Positions 8,938 to 17,711 of a stretch of 64,000 nt of DNA are shown here, in pieces; positions within the stretch are counted from its first letter, which is position 1, and the number at the start of each line of letters is the position of its first letter. This stretch comes from Pseudomonas sp. Irchel 3E13 (lineage in GTDB: Bacteria > Pseudomonadota > Gammaproteobacteria > Pseudomonadales > Pseudomonadaceae): positions 1 through 64,000 of the forward strand of contig NZ_FYDX01000001.1 of NCBI RefSeq assembly GCF_900187455.1, written 5' to 3'. The position numbers and the translations under genes are program-made. Below the pieces are notes generated by a model. That model had not been told where the DNA came from. It saw only the letters and a program-made list of their open reading frames with translations, and made no database searches.

Positions 8938-9249
8938 ATGAAGAAGGCTCTAATCGCAGCAGGCATCGCCCTGCTCTGTTTGATCGTATACACCCAGATT
9001 ACGATATTCGCTGTACCGCCAATCGGAGCGGTACCCGAGGGCAGGACAGTCATCATGCTCCGCCTCAACAAGACGAACTTTATTGATAGCGCTGATGCCA
9101 TGTGCGTTCGAATCCAAGGCTATGTCAGCCTGCTGTGCAGAGGGATGACCATGGCGGCAGTAGTGAACGCTACTACCATCATTGCGCGCTTGCCTTATTC
9201 GGAAACCCTATACAAGATCAGCACGGGTGGTGAGACCTACGATCGATAA
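8938..9249 (+). CDS. Small membrane-anchored protein of unknown function
   Basis: This 103-residue protein has one hydrophobic N-terminal segment at about residues 4-26 (ALIAAGIALLCLIVYTQITIF). A small, probably periplasmic domain follows, with two cysteines (CVRIQGYVSLLC). I do not recognise the family. It begins 22 bp after the lipoprotein gene on the same strand, with AGGA upstream of the ATG, so the two probably form a unit. It could be an uncleaved signal anchor or a secreted small protein. Confidence 0.6.
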   Translation: MKKALIAAGIALLCLIVYTQITIFAVPPIGAVPEGRTVIMLRLNKTNFIDSADAMCVRIQGYVSLLCRGMTMAAVVNATTIIARLPYSETLYKISTGGETYDR

Positions 9250-9341
9250 TTCAGGGAGACCAGGTGTTCAGGCAACGCCAGCCACGATTCCGGCGCAGCT
9301 GAAGCGAGCGCCATGGGGGCGACCCACGATCGAGAGAATCT

Positions 9342-9785
9342 ATGGACGACAGAATTAAGAAAATCGACTCACCTGAGAAATGCGAGATTTTTGCAAAGAA
9401 CGCGATTCAAAAGGGACGCCAGGATTTGGCTAATGAGGCGCTCCTTCGTGCAACTGAGCTACGGGCAGAATCATATGGGGCCTCTACTCAAGCGGAGAAG
9501 GAGGCGCTGCAAGCGATTTACGCATATGAGGAAACTCTACGTGTCAAGAATGGGAAGAAAACTCGCGCTTCTCGCACATGGCAAATGATTGAGAGACACG
9601 GGATTATAGAGTCTGTAAATCGGGCTGTGTGTCGTCCAACAGAAACCCCGGGGTACAGAGCGCTGCTAAATATGGGCCTCGGAGAGTTCGCGTTTGAAGC
9701 GGTCATTCTCAGATACCCGGAGGTATTTTCTACAGAGGCGGTTGAGGTTTCCAAAGAGCGACTTTCAAGTTGGGAAGGCATATAA
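9342..9785 (+). CDS. Conserved-looking hypothetical protein
   Basis: This 147-residue soluble protein has a helical N-terminal half (CEIFAKNAIQKGRQDLANEALLRA, AIYAYEETLRVKNGKKTRASRTWQMIERHG) and a compact C-terminal half (GYRALLNMGLGEFAFEAVILRYPEVFS). The KTRASRTWQM and LGEFAFEAV blocks look like conserved family signatures that I have seen in unnamed bacterial proteins. I cannot give a function. GAGAGAATCT before the ATG can serve as a ribosome binding site. It lies in the lower-GC accessory stretch and has no functional partner next to it. Confidence 0.55.
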   Translation: MDDRIKKIDSPEKCEIFAKNAIQKGRQDLANEALLRATELRAESYGASTQAEKEALQAIYAYEETLRVKNGKKTRASRTWQMIERHGIIESVNRAVCRPTETPGYRALLNMGLGEFAFEAVILRYPEVFSTEAVEVSKERLSSWEGI

Positions 9786-9899
9786 CAATCGACTCAAATC
9801 GTTTGCTGCGCTGGCAAATCGGTTTCTGACGTCCACTCTCTCAACGGGCCATGCCGTTGCCCATATTCGTTCCTTTCATTTCTATTTAAGCCACACAAC

Positions 9900-11270
9900 T
9901 CAAGCCTTCCGTACAGCAAACTCCAAGCAAAAGCTCGTCCCTGATTGACCGCTATCCACAGTCACCCTGCCGCCATGCAACTGCATGATCGAACGCACGA
10001 TTGCCAACCCCAAACCGCCAGAATCATCCGGCTGATTGCGTGAAGGATCACACCTATAAAAACGCTCAAACAGTCGAGGCAGATGCTCTGCTGAAATCGG
10101 CTGGCCGAGGTTGTGCACCGTAACTACAACCCTGCCCTCCCACACCACGCTGCTGATAGTCACTGCCGCAGCGGGAGCCCCATAACGCAGTGCGTTGGCG
10201 AGCAGGTTAGCCAATGCTCGACGTATCAACGCCGGATCAGCCCGTAACTGACCATGGGCGTGATTAACCAGCGTGACATCACGCTCTTGCGCCACGCCTT
10301 CGAAGTACTCACACAGTTGCTCAGCCAGATCGTGCAGGTCGATAAGTTCTTCATTTACCGATGCCTGCGACTGCTCGGTACGCGCGAGAAACAGCATGCT
10401 GTCGATCATCCGCGCCAGGCGCTCATATTCTTCCTGATTGGAAACCAGCAGGTTCTGGTAGTCCTCGATGGAGCGGCAGTGCCTCAAGGTTTGTTGGGTA
10501 TGCCCCATCAGGTTGCTGAGTGGAGTTCGCATCTCATGGGCGAGGTCTTCCGAGAACCGTGAGAGCTGGGCGAACCCTTCTTCAAGGCGAGCAAGCATTT
10601 GATTGAGTGAACGACTGAGCGCCTGTAGTTCACTCAGTTCGTTGAACTCGTCCAGCCGCAGATGCAGATGCTGTACATCAATGCCGGCCGCATGCTGCGC
10701 CAGCACGCGTACGGGTTGTAAGCCTCGTCGACTGACCCACCCGCCGAGCACAAACGCCAAAAGGGCGCCGACTGACATGGCGAGCCAGAGTTTGAGTCGG
10801 TAAGCCGCCAGCATCTGCTCACGCTCACCTAATAACTTGCCCGCAATCAGGGTCAAGCCGCGTTGTCCCTGCATGACATTCTTCCATGCAAGCCGCACGC
10901 CCTGCGCAGCATGGCCGTCACCGAGCCGGGCCTGGGCTGCGGCAGGTAACCTGGGCAAGCTCATGTTTACCGGGTTTATCTGGATCAACACCTGGCCAGT
11001 GTCATCGACAATCCACAGCAGGTTGTCGCGATTGCCCAGCATATTTTCGTAGAGCTTGGGCCGATCTCTTAGTTGCTCGACGCTGACACTGTCGTTGATC
11101 AACGCCTGCATGCGCTCCAGCCGCCCGAGCAGGGCCTGGTCGTCGCGCCACGCGATTTCTCGCTGTAACGACTGATAAAGATAAAAGCCAATGGCGCCCA
11201 GCAGCAGCGCACTGACCAACGCGAACATCACCGCCAGGCGCAAGCTCAGGGAGCGCGGAAAGAGTTTCAG
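9900..11270 (-). CDS. CusS/HprS-type sensor histidine kinase
   Basis: This inner-membrane sensor kinase has TM1 near residues 12-34 ([23 protein letters not shown]), a periplasmic sensor loop, and TM2 near 165-185 ([20 protein letters not shown]). HAMP, HisKA with the phospho-acceptor in [12 protein letters not shown], and HATPase_c ([18 protein letters not shown]) follow. The frame from the TTG at 11243 lacks a proper N terminus. Reading from a CTG at 11270 gives [16 protein letters not shown] and overlaps the regulator stop codon (CTGA), as in many CusRS-type pairs, so I chose it (about 456 residues). Family members sense copper (CusS) or oxidants (HprS). The neighbouring hydroxyisourate-hydrolase-like gene favours the HprS type. 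Confidence 0.88.
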   Translation of the reverse strand: MKLFPRSLSLRLAVMFALVSALLLGAIGFYLYQSLQREIAWRDDQALLGRLERMQALINDSVSVEQLRDRPKLYENMLGNRDNLLWIVDDTGQVLIQINPVNMSLPRLPAAAQARLGDGHAAQGVRLAWKNVMQGQRGLTLIAGKLLGEREQMLAAYRLKLWLAMSVGALLAFVLGGWVSRRGLQPVRVLAQHAAGIDVQHLHLRLDEFNELSELQALSRSLNQMLARLEEGFAQLSRFSEDLAHEMRTPLSNLMGHTQQTLRHCRSIEDYQNLLVSNQEEYERLARMIDSMLFLARTEQSQASVNEELIDLHDLAEQLCEYFEGVAQERDVTLVNHAHGQLRADPALIRRALANLLANALRYGAPAAAVTISSVVWEGRVVVTVHNLGQPISAEHLPRLFERFYRCDPSRNQPDDSGGLGLAIVRSIMQLHGGRVTVDSGQSGTSFCLEFAVRKA

Positions 11271-11938
11271 GATTGCACCTCAAGCATGTAGCCGATGCCA
11301 CGCACGGTGTGGATCAACTTGAGCGGGTAAGGATCGTCAACCTTGGCCCGTAGTCGACGGATGGCGACATCGACCACATTGGTATCGCTATCAAAGTTCA
11401 TCTGCCAGATCTGCGAAGCAATCAACGAGCGCGACAGCACCTCCCCCTCACGACTGACGAGCAGGTGCAACAGAGCAAACTCCTTGTTGGTCAAGGTCAG
11501 GCGCTCCCCGCTGCGCGTAACTTTGCGCCGCAACAGATCAAGGCTCAGGTCTGCAACCAGGAATTGCTCGACCTCGCGGGGCGGTCCCCGGCGTAGCAGG
11601 GTGCGGACGCGTGCCAACAACTCGGCATAGGAAAATGGTTTGACCAGGTAATCATCGGCCCCTGACTCAAGCCCTTTGACCCGATCCTCCACAGAGTCTC
11701 TGGCGGTCAGAAAAAGCACCGGGGTTTGCCACTTGCGCCGAATGATCTGAAGCAATTGCCAACCGTCCAGCCCCGGCAGCATGACGTCCAGAATGATCAA
11801 GTCGAACTCGCTTTCCTGCGCCAGATACTGGCCCTCCACGCCATCCAGGGCGACCTCGACCATATAGCCCGATTCAGTCAGGGCTTTATGGAGGTAATCA
11901 GCTGTTTTCGCTTCATCTTCAACAATCAGGATACGCAT
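11267..11938 (-). CDS. CusR/HprR-type response regulator
   Basis: This 223-residue OmpR-family regulator has a receiver domain at residues 1-115 ([16 protein letters not shown], phospho-acceptor Asp in [13 protein letters not shown], Lys in LVKPFSYAE). A winged-helix DNA-binding domain occupies about 125-220 ([35 protein letters not shown]). The start at 11938 is preceded by CGGAGAAAAAG. A longer frame to 11989 would add 17 residues that no family member needs. It overlaps the kinase gene by 4 bp. A CATTAC-N6-GTAATC site between it and the divergent genes resembles the HprR box, suggesting that it controls itself and the divergent pair. Confidence 0.92.
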   Translation of the reverse strand: MRILIVEDEAKTADYLHKALTESGYMVEVALDGVEGQYLAQESEFDLIILDVMLPGLDGWQLLQIIRRKWQTPVLFLTARDSVEDRVKGLESGADDYLVKPFSYAELLARVRTLLRRGPPREVEQFLVADLSLDLLRRKVTRSGERLTLTNKEFALLHLLVSREGEVLSRSLIASQIWQMNFDSDTNVVDVAIRRLRAKVDDPYPLKLIHTVRGIGYMLEVQS

Positions 11939-11988
11939 CTTTTTCTCCGGGACCGGACCATAGGCTAACGCGCCCGCCCGTGTTGGCA

Positions 11989-12006
11989 CATTACATCTTG
12001 GTAATC
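11989..12006. promoter_or_regulatory. HprR-box-like operator
   Basis: CATTAC, six bases, then GTAATC. From memory, the E. coli HprR (YedW) box is CATTACAAAATTGTAATG, so 11 of the 12 arm positions match. It lies 50 bp from the regulator start and about 79 bp from the divergent periplasmic gene, in the only intergenic region of this locus. Confidence 0.65.
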
Positions 12007-12084
12007 ATTGGGCAATCATTCTGACGGAGCGCACGGGTCATCCTCTCTGGCTCTGAATCAGCCAGAAATAACAAAGGAAAAAAC

Positions 12085-12588
12085 ATGCGTATACGCCTAT
12101 CGAGCTCATTGCTGATATCACTCGCAATGAGCTCTGCGCTCGCCGTTGCAGCCCCGAATCAAGTTGTGCAGCGCAGCGACGTATCACTGGCAATGGCCAA
12201 TGACTTGCTTGATGCCGCACTGGCAGCGTGTCATGCCGACGGCCGCACAGGTGTTGCTGCAATTGTCGACCGCGGCGGAAATCTGGTAGCCCTGCAGCGC
12301 GACGATAACGTTGGCCCGCACAACACATTAGCCGCCCAACGCAAGGCCTATACCGCCCTGTCGACCAAGACGCCAACACGGCTATTGGCAGAGCGTGCAC
12401 GCAGTACACCCGATGCTGAAAACCTCAACACTCTGGATGAACTATTGCTGCTGGGCGGCGGCGTACCGTTGTTGTTTGAGGGGCAAGTCATTGGCGCTAT
12501 CGGAGTGGCCGGTGCTGGTGGAGCAGCATTCGATGAGGGTTGCGCATTAACCGCTATCAACAAAATTTTACCTGCCGTTAAAAACTAA
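12085..12588 (+). CDS. Periplasmic GlcG/HbpS-family (heme-degrading-like) protein
   Basis: This 167-residue protein has a cleavable signal peptide (MRIRLSSSLLISLAMSS...ALAVAA). A single GlcG/HbpS/PduO-C domain follows, with typical features: LDAALAACHADG, GVAAIVDRGGNLVALQRDDN, LGGGVPLLFEGQVIGAIGVAGAGG. Family members bind heme, cobalamin or a redox-active cofactor, and HbpS of Streptomyces is an extracytoplasmic oxidant and heme sensor partner. It is first of two genes divergent from the two-component system and precedes the transthyretin-like gene by 10 bp. AAAGGA is upstream. An accessory role in periplasmic oxidative or metal stress is inferred. Confidence 0.85.
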   Translation: MRIRLSSSLLISLAMSSALAVAAPNQVVQRSDVSLAMANDLLDAALAACHADGRTGVAAIVDRGGNLVALQRDDNVGPHNTLAAQRKAYTALSTKTPTRLLAERARSTPDAENLNTLDELLLLGGGVPLLFEGQVIGAIGVAGAGGAAFDEGCALTAINKILPAVKN

Positions 12589-12598
12589 GGACTTCATC

Positions 12599-13009
12599 AT
12601 GACTTTATTGAAAGCGTTCTTCGCGGGCCTTGTATTGAGTGTCGTATCGACACTGGCATTAGCGGCAGGAAACCCGCTCAGCGTGCATGTACTCAACTTG
12701 CAGGATGGTTTGCCGTCTCCGAGGGTAAATGTCACGTTGGAAAAACAGGACGGCAAGAACTGGAACATGCTCAACAGCGCAGCGACCAACGAGCAAGGTC
12801 GTATTCCCGGGCTCTATCCCGAGGGTCAGGCTCTGGAGAAAGGCACCTACCGTGTCACCTTCAAAACCGGTGAATGGTTCAAGGCTCACAACGTCTCAAG
12901 TTTCTTTCCAGAGGTACCGGTCATTTTCGAGGTAGACGGTACCCTTGCGCACTATCACATCCCATTACTGCTCAGCCCGTACGGTTTCTCTACCTACCGA
13001 GGGAATTGA
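12599..13009 (+). CDS. hiuH: Periplasmic hydroxyisourate hydrolase / transthyretin-like protein
   Basis: This 136-residue protein has a signal peptide (to LALAAG) and then a transthyretin-fold domain with the HIUase N-terminal block LSVHVLNLQDGLPS. Its C-terminal block is HYHIPLLLSPYGFSTYRGN, where the family norm is YRGS, so the last residue differs. 5-hydroxyisourate hydrolase acts after uricase, but periplasmic forms such as E. coli YedX are not in a purine operon and are controlled by the HprRS (YedWV) oxidant-sensing pair. The same arrangement is seen here. AAGGA lies upstream of the ATG. Confidence 0.85.
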   Translation: MTLLKAFFAGLVLSVVSTLALAAGNPLSVHVLNLQDGLPSPRVNVTLEKQDGKNWNMLNSAATNEQGRIPGLYPEGQALEKGTYRVTFKTGEWFKAHNVSSFFPEVPVIFEVDGTLAHYHIPLLLSPYGFSTYRGN

Positions 13010-13033
13010 GCGTCCACCCCGCTGAGAGGCTCG

Positions 13034-13915
13034 CTAGCCCGCGCCTCTCTTGCCCCCCGCAGCCTTCAAGCACTGCTGAAACGAAGCAATAACCTGGCTA
13101 CTGCGCCGCTCCGCCAGGTAATACAGAAACGTCTCCGTATACACCGGATCGCCGATAATCCTGATCGCTTTCAACTGCGGGTCGGCGATGTACTCCGCCT
13201 CCGACACGGCCCCAATCCCGATCCCGCGAATAACCGCCTCGCGCAACGCCTCACGGCTGCCAATCTCCATGGCGATCCGCGGGGTTACTTCCGCTGCATC
13301 CAATCCTCGCTCCAATGCAAGCCGCGTCGTGGAGCCCTGTTCGCGCCGTAATAGCGGCTGTCCCTGCAGGGCCTGCAAAGGCACTTCGTCATGCCGCGCC
13401 AGGGGGTGATCGACATGGGCGAACAGGATCACCGAATGCCGCGCATAGCGCTCGACGACAAAGGCTGGATCATCCTGCAACCCCGCCAGCACACCGATAT
13501 CGGTCACGTAGTTTTCCAGGTCTGCCAGCACCGACGCCGAGTTGCCGACCCGAATCGATACATCGATCTGCGGATACTCCTGCCGGTAACGGTCGACCAT
13601 TTCGATCACATGAAACGGCCCCACCGCGCCGATCTTCAACTGACCCCGGTTGAGCTTGCCGGAATCACGCAGAAGGTTGAATGCCTCGGATTCGAGCATC
13701 GACATCTGCTGGGCGATGGGCAGCAAGGCACGGCCCACCGCCGTCACTTCGATACGCCGTCCTCGGCGATGAAACAGTTCGACGTTGAATTCCCGCTCCA
13801 AACCCTGGATCTGGTTGGTGGCGGTCGGCTGGCTCAGGCCGAGGGCTCTGGCGCCGGCGCTGAAGCTGGCATGGCGGGCGACGGCAAGGAAGGTGCGCAG
13901 GCGGGCGGTGGACAT
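13034..13915 (-). CDS. LysR-family regulator divergent from the phosphonate operon
   Basis: This 293-residue LysR regulator has an N-terminal winged helix (LRTFLAVARHASFSAGARAL, then LSQPTATNQIQGLEREF) and a periplasmic-binding-like effector domain from about residue 90. The open frame continues far upstream of 13915 across phnD, but that part is an antisense shadow. The ATG at 13915 starts the protein at the usual LysR position. It faces phnD across 111 bp that contain a palindrome and a pair of 10-bp direct repeats, so it is the likely substrate-specific activator of the operon, independent of PhoB. The exact inducer (2-aminoethylphosphonate or another C-P compound) is not shown by the sequence. 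Confidence 0.9.
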   Translation of the reverse strand: MSTARLRTFLAVARHASFSAGARALGLSQPTATNQIQGLEREFNVELFHRRGRRIEVTAVGRALLPIAQQMSMLESEAFNLLRDSGKLNRGQLKIGAVGPFHVIEMVDRYRQEYPQIDVSIRVGNSASVLADLENYVTDIGVLAGLQDDPAFVVERYARHSVILFAHVDHPLARHDEVPLQALQGQPLLRREQGSTTRLALERGLDAAEVTPRIAMEIGSREALREAVIRGIGIGAVSEAEYIADPQLKAIRIIGDPVYTETFLYYLAERRSSQVIASFQQCLKAAGGKRGAG

Positions 13916-13934
13916 CCATAGATCCTTTGAATGG

Positions 13935-14000
13935 TTTGGCGTTAAAACCCATATTGAATTGATGGGGTGACTGTCACATGACAGCCCTACTTTGGCGTTA
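13935..14000. promoter_or_regulatory. Candidate LysR operator region of the phn operon
   Basis: TTTGGCGTTA occurs twice as a direct repeat (13935-13944 and 13991-14000), 56 bp apart. Between them is the palindrome CTGTCA-CA-TGACAG at 13971-13984. The region separates the LysR gene from phnD and is the natural place for the operator. No Pho box was recognised. Confidence 0.5.
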
Positions 14001-14026
14001 CCGACAACAACCACTCCGGTACTGCC

Positions 14027-14896
14027 ATGATCACCCTCACCCGCCTGTTCCGCTCTGCCCGCCTCGCCCTGCTGCCGCTGCTGCTGGCGCCCGCCGTGCA
14101 AGCCCAGCAAACCCTCACCATCGGCCTGATTCCGTCCGAGGACTCGCAGGCCATGATCAAGAGCAGCCAGTTGGTCATCGACCAGCTTCAGGAGCGCCTG
14201 GGCATTCCGGTCAAGCCGTTCGTGGCCACCGACTACAACGGCGTGATCGAAGCACTGCGCGCCGGCAAGCTCGATGTCGCCTACCTCGGGCCCTTCTCTT
14301 ATGTCCTGGCTAACAAGGTGGCCGGCGCCGAGGCGTTCGCCGTGGCGGTGACCAAGAAGACCGGTACCAGCGCCTACCACAGCCTGATCGTCGCCCGGCA
14401 GGACAGCGGCATTCGCAGCCTCGACGACCTCAAGGGCCGCACCTTCGCCTTTGTCGATCCAAGCTCGGCCTCCGGCCACCTGTTCCCCAAGGCGGGCCTG
14501 GAACAATCCGGCCACGACCCGAAAGCGCTGTTCTCCCGGGTGATTTTCTCCGGCTCCCATGACGCCAGCATCCTCGCCGTGGAAAACCGCAAGGTGGATG
14601 CCGCTGCCGTCGCCGACCGCATCCTCGCGGGCGCAGTGAACAGCGGCCAGGTGAAAAAGGAAGACTTCCAGGTGGTCTGGACTTCCCAGGACATCCCCGA
14701 GTCGCCGATGGTCTGGCGCAAGAACCTCGACCCCGAGCTGCAAGGCAAGCTGCGCACCGCCTTTGCCGCCATCAAGGATGTGCCATGGGGTGATCAGGGC
14801 ATGCTCAACGGCTTCCAGCCCACCTCCGACGCCGCCTATGACGTGGTGCGCGACACCGCCAAGGTGCTCGACCTCGACCTGAAGGGCCTGAAATGA
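14027..14896 (+). CDS. phnD: Phosphonate ABC transporter, periplasmic binding protein
   Basis: This 289-residue periplasmic component binds phosphonates for import. The signal peptide ends at VQA (about residue 26), and the mature protein has the PhnD pattern QQTLTIGLIPSEDSQAM, FVATDYNGVIEALRAGKLDVAYLGPFSY and FVDPSSASGHLFP. Its length is near the family norm (E. coli PhnD is longer at 338). It overlaps phnC by 4 bp (ATGA) and is first in the operon phnD-phnC-phnE-dehydrogenase-phnX. PhnD-like proteins also include phosphite and hypophosphite binders, but phnX in the operon points to phosphonate. Confidence 0.93.
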   Translation: MITLTRLFRSARLALLPLLLAPAVQAQQTLTIGLIPSEDSQAMIKSSQLVIDQLQERLGIPVKPFVATDYNGVIEALRAGKLDVAYLGPFSYVLANKVAGAEAFAVAVTKKTGTSAYHSLIVARQDSGIRSLDDLKGRTFAFVDPSSASGHLFPKAGLEQSGHDPKALFSRVIFSGSHDASILAVENRKVDAAAVADRILAGAVNSGQVKKEDFQVVWTSQDIPESPMVWRKNLDPELQGKLRTAFAAIKDVPWGDQGMLNGFQPTSDAAYDVVRDTAKVLDLDLKGLK

Positions 14897-15687
14897 TTCG
14901 CGTCGAACACCTGACCAAGGACTACGCCGACAACCCGGTACTGCGGGGCATCGACCTGGAGGTTCGGGCCGGCGAGTTCGTGGTGATCCTCGGTCAGTCC
15001 GGCGCCGGCAAGTCGACCTTGCTGCGCTGCATGAACCGTCTGGCCAAGGCCGACAGCGGCCAGTTGGAAGTGGCCGGGGTGAACGCCATGCGTGCCCGCG
15101 ACCAGCGCGAGCTGCGTCGGCGGGTAGCGATGATCTTTCAGCATCACAACGTGGTGCCGCGCCTCTCGGTGCTGAAAAACGTGCTCACCGGCCGCCTCGG
15201 CTACACCGGCACCCTCACCTCGCTGCTGCAACTGTTTCGCCGCGAGGATGTAGAGCTGGCCCGGGACTGCCTGCGCCGGGTGGAACTGGAGCACAAGGCC
15301 GGCGCCCGCACCGACTCGCTGTCCGGCGGGCAGATGCAGCGGGTCGGTATTGCCCGGGCGCTGGCCCAACGGCCCAAGGTGATACTCGCCGATGAGCCGG
15401 TGGCCAGCCTCGATCCGAAAACCGCCCACCTGGTGATGCATTACCTGCGTGATGCGACCCGCAGCCTCGGCATCACCGTGGTGTGCAACCTGCATCAGGT
15501 GGACCTGGCCCGTGAGTTCGGCGACCGCATCGTCGGCCTGGCCAGCGGCCGGATGGTGTTCGACGGACGCCCCGACGAACTGGACGATGCCGCCCTCCAG
15601 CGCATCTACCACAACCCCGCGGCCAGCGAGCCGCATGCGCCGCTGGCCACCGCCCGCACCGCGTTTTCCAGCGGCACAGGAGCCTGA
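14893..15687 (+). CDS. phnC: Phosphonate ABC transporter, ATP-binding protein
   Basis: This 264-residue ABC ATPase has Walker A GQSGAGKST (about residues 34-42), Q-loop FQHHN, signature LSGGQMQR, Walker B VILADEP and the switch His in CNLHQVD. The long insertion after the Q-loop (TGRLGYTGTLTSLLQLF) is characteristic of PhnC. It overlaps phnD by 4 bp and is 2 bp from phnE, so the three are translated together. Confidence 0.95.
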   Translation: MIRVEHLTKDYADNPVLRGIDLEVRAGEFVVILGQSGAGKSTLLRCMNRLAKADSGQLEVAGVNAMRARDQRELRRRVAMIFQHHNVVPRLSVLKNVLTGRLGYTGTLTSLLQLFRREDVELARDCLRRVELEHKAGARTDSLSGGQMQRVGIARALAQRPKVILADEPVASLDPKTAHLVMHYLRDATRSLGITVVCNLHQVDLAREFGDRIVGLASGRMVFDGRPDELDDAALQRIYHNPAASEPHAPLATARTAFSSGTGA

Positions 15688-15689
15688 GC

Positions 15690-16508
15690 ATGAACCCGCA
15701 AAGTCACCAATGGCTGGTCAATACCCCCACCAGCACCCGTGGCTGGCTGAGCAGCGGCGCCCTGTTGCTGGCGGCGCTCTGCGTGCTGCACTGGAGCGCC
15801 GAGGGCGCGCAACTGAGCTGGAGCGAACTGGCCAACGGTCTGCCGCAGATCGGTGATTTCATCGGTCGTTCGGTTCCGCCTGATATGAGCATCCTGCCCA
15901 GCCTCTGGCGTCCGGCGATGGAAACCCTGCAGATCGCCTTGTGGGGCACCCTGCTGGGCATCATCGGCGCCGTGCCGCTGGGCTTTCTTGCCGCGCGCAA
16001 TCTGCACAGCAACCGCTGGCTGTACCAAGGCACCCGGCAACTGCTCAACGTGATCCGCAGCATCAACGAACTGATCCTGGCGTTGGTGTTCGTCTCGGCG
16101 GTCGGCCTGGGGCCCTTCCCTGGCGTGCTGGCCCTGGCGCTGCATGGCGTGGGCATGCTCGGCAAATTCTTCGCCGAGAGCATCGAGGAAATCGACCAAG
16201 GCCCGATCGAAGCCTTGCAGGCCACCGGAGCGCGGCCGTTGCAGGTGATCGCCTTCGGCGTGTTGCCGCAAGTGATCACCGCCTGGATCGCCGTCGTGCT
16301 TTACCGCTTCGAGGTCAACCTGCGTGCGGCCACGGTGCTGGGCATGGTCGGCGCCGGTGGCCTGGGCTTCGAACTGGTGAGCAGCCTGAAGCTGTTCAAG
16401 TACCAGGAAACCGCCACCTGCATCCTCGTCATCACGCTGATGGTGGTGCTCGCCGACCTGGTGTCCACCCGCCTGCGCAAAGCCATTCAGGGCAACGGCC
16501 GCCACTGA
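15690..16508 (+). CDS. phnE: Phosphonate ABC transporter, permease
   Basis: This 272-residue inner-membrane permease has about six predicted membrane segments and the EAA loop (EALQATGARPLQVIAFGVLP at about residues 171-190) that docks the ATPase. PhnE features include GFLAARNLHSN, RSINELILALVFVSAVGLGP and VLGMVGAGGLGFEL. There is a single phnE gene, whereas some hosts have split permeases. It starts 2 bp after phnC. Confidence 0.94.
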   Translation: MNPQSHQWLVNTPTSTRGWLSSGALLLAALCVLHWSAEGAQLSWSELANGLPQIGDFIGRSVPPDMSILPSLWRPAMETLQIALWGTLLGIIGAVPLGFLAARNLHSNRWLYQGTRQLLNVIRSINELILALVFVSAVGLGPFPGVLALALHGVGMLGKFFAESIEEIDQGPIEALQATGARPLQVIAFGVLPQVITAWIAVVLYRFEVNLRAATVLGMVGAGGLGFELVSSLKLFKYQETATCILVITLMVVLADLVSTRLRKAIQGNGRH

Positions 16509-16587
16509 TTCCACCCTGTTCATCATTCCCTGCCACGTGCGTCCCCTCGGGCGCGCGACGGGCAGACTCATGCCTGGAGCCACTGCA

Positions 16588-17676
16588 ATGCCCGCCTGTT
16601 ACTACAACCCTGTCACCACCGTCTTCGGCGCTGGCAGCCTCGAGCGGATCGCCGATCTGTGCCAGGGCAAGGTCGCCCTGGTGACCTTCCCTGAAGCTGC
16701 GCAACTGGGGCTGGTGGAGCGGGTCCGCGATCTGCTCGGCGAGCGCCTGGCCTGCGTGATCGACAACGTACAACCCAATCCCGACGTGGCCTGGCTGCGC
16801 GACGTGCATGAAGGCTTCTGGGCCGAACACGCCGACTGCGACACGGTGCTGGCCCTGGGTGGCGGCAGCGCCATCGATACCGCCAAGGCGCTGATCGTCG
16901 GCACCGCTTCCGGCCGTTTCGACGAACTGCTGGACCTGCTGGCCAGCGGCAAACCGTTTGTCCCGGCCCGGCACATGACCCTAGTCGCCGCCCCGACCAC
17001 GGCCGGCACCGGCAGTGAAGTCACGCCTTGGGCGACGCTATGGGACACCGGTCAGCAGAAGAAATACTCCCTGCACCTGGACTGCACCTGGCCCAAGGCC
17101 GCGATCATCGACCCCGACTTGATGCTCACCGTGCCTGCCGGCGTGACGGTCTCCACCGGCCTGGATGCGTTGTCCCACGCGCTGGAATCGATCTGGAACG
17201 TCAACGCCAACCCGCTCTCGGACAGCTTCGCGGTGTCGGCCATCGAAGACATCCTCGACTGCCTGCCGCGCCTGCACCACGACCTCGGCAACCGCGAACT
17301 GCGCGCCCGCATGGCCTTGGCCGCACTCAAGGCCGGGATGGCCTTCTCCAACACCAAGACCGCCCTGGCCCACTCCATTTCCTATGAAATGACCCTGCGC
17401 CACGGCCTGCCCCACGGCATCGCCTGCTCCTTCACCCTGCCGCGCGTGCTGGGCCTGGCCTGGGGCCGCGACGCCGGGCGCGACCGGACCCTGCAAAAAG
17501 TCTTCGGCTGCGACCTGCCCGACGCCCAGCGCCGCTTGCGCGATTTCCTCCAGCGCCTCGGCGTCAAGACCGAATTCGAAGACTACGGCTTATCTGCCAC
17601 CGAAGCCGACGCGATCATCGACTTCGCCATGCAGGGTGCCCGCGGCCGCAATTTCATTGGTTCACCCAGCGCCTGA
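16588..17676 (+). CDS. Iron-containing alcohol dehydrogenase, probable phosphonoacetaldehyde reductase/2-hydroxyethylphosphonate dehydrogenase
   Basis: This 362-residue group III alcohol dehydrogenase has an NAD-binding loop [25 protein letters not shown], metal ligands in [10 protein letters not shown], and the [11 protein letters not shown]is pair. The start at 16588 is chosen because GGAG precedes it, and two upstream in-frame ATGs have no better signal. Placed between phnE and phnX, it resembles phosphonoacetaldehyde reductases (PhpC type). In a catabolic operon without phnW it could oxidise 2-hydroxyethylphosphonate to phosphonoacetaldehyde for PhnX, or reduce surplus phosphonoacetaldehyde or acetaldehyde. 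Family membership is clear. Substrate and direction are inference. Confidence 0.85.
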   Translation: MPACYYNPVTTVFGAGSLERIADLCQGKVALVTFPEAAQLGLVERVRDLLGERLACVIDNVQPNPDVAWLRDVHEGFWAEHADCDTVLALGGGSAIDTAKALIVGTASGRFDELLDLLASGKPFVPARHMTLVAAPTTAGTGSEVTPWATLWDTGQQKKYSLHLDCTWPKAAIIDPDLMLTVPAGVTVSTGLDALSHALESIWNVNANPLSDSFAVSAIEDILDCLPRLHHDLGNRELRARMALAALKAGMAFSNTKTALAHSISYEMTLRHGLPHGIACSFTLPRVLGLAWGRDAGRDRTLQKVFGCDLPDAQRRLRDFLQRLGVKTEFEDYGLSATEADAIIDFAMQGARGRNFIGSPSA

Positions 17677-17711
17677 CACGCCATTCCCCTTTCACTCTCT
17701 GGAACAACGCC

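Noticed and set aside
13916..14743. Extended N terminus of the LysR frame across phnD
   Set aside because: The extra 276 residues are antisense to phnD; the LysR winged helix starts at 13915.
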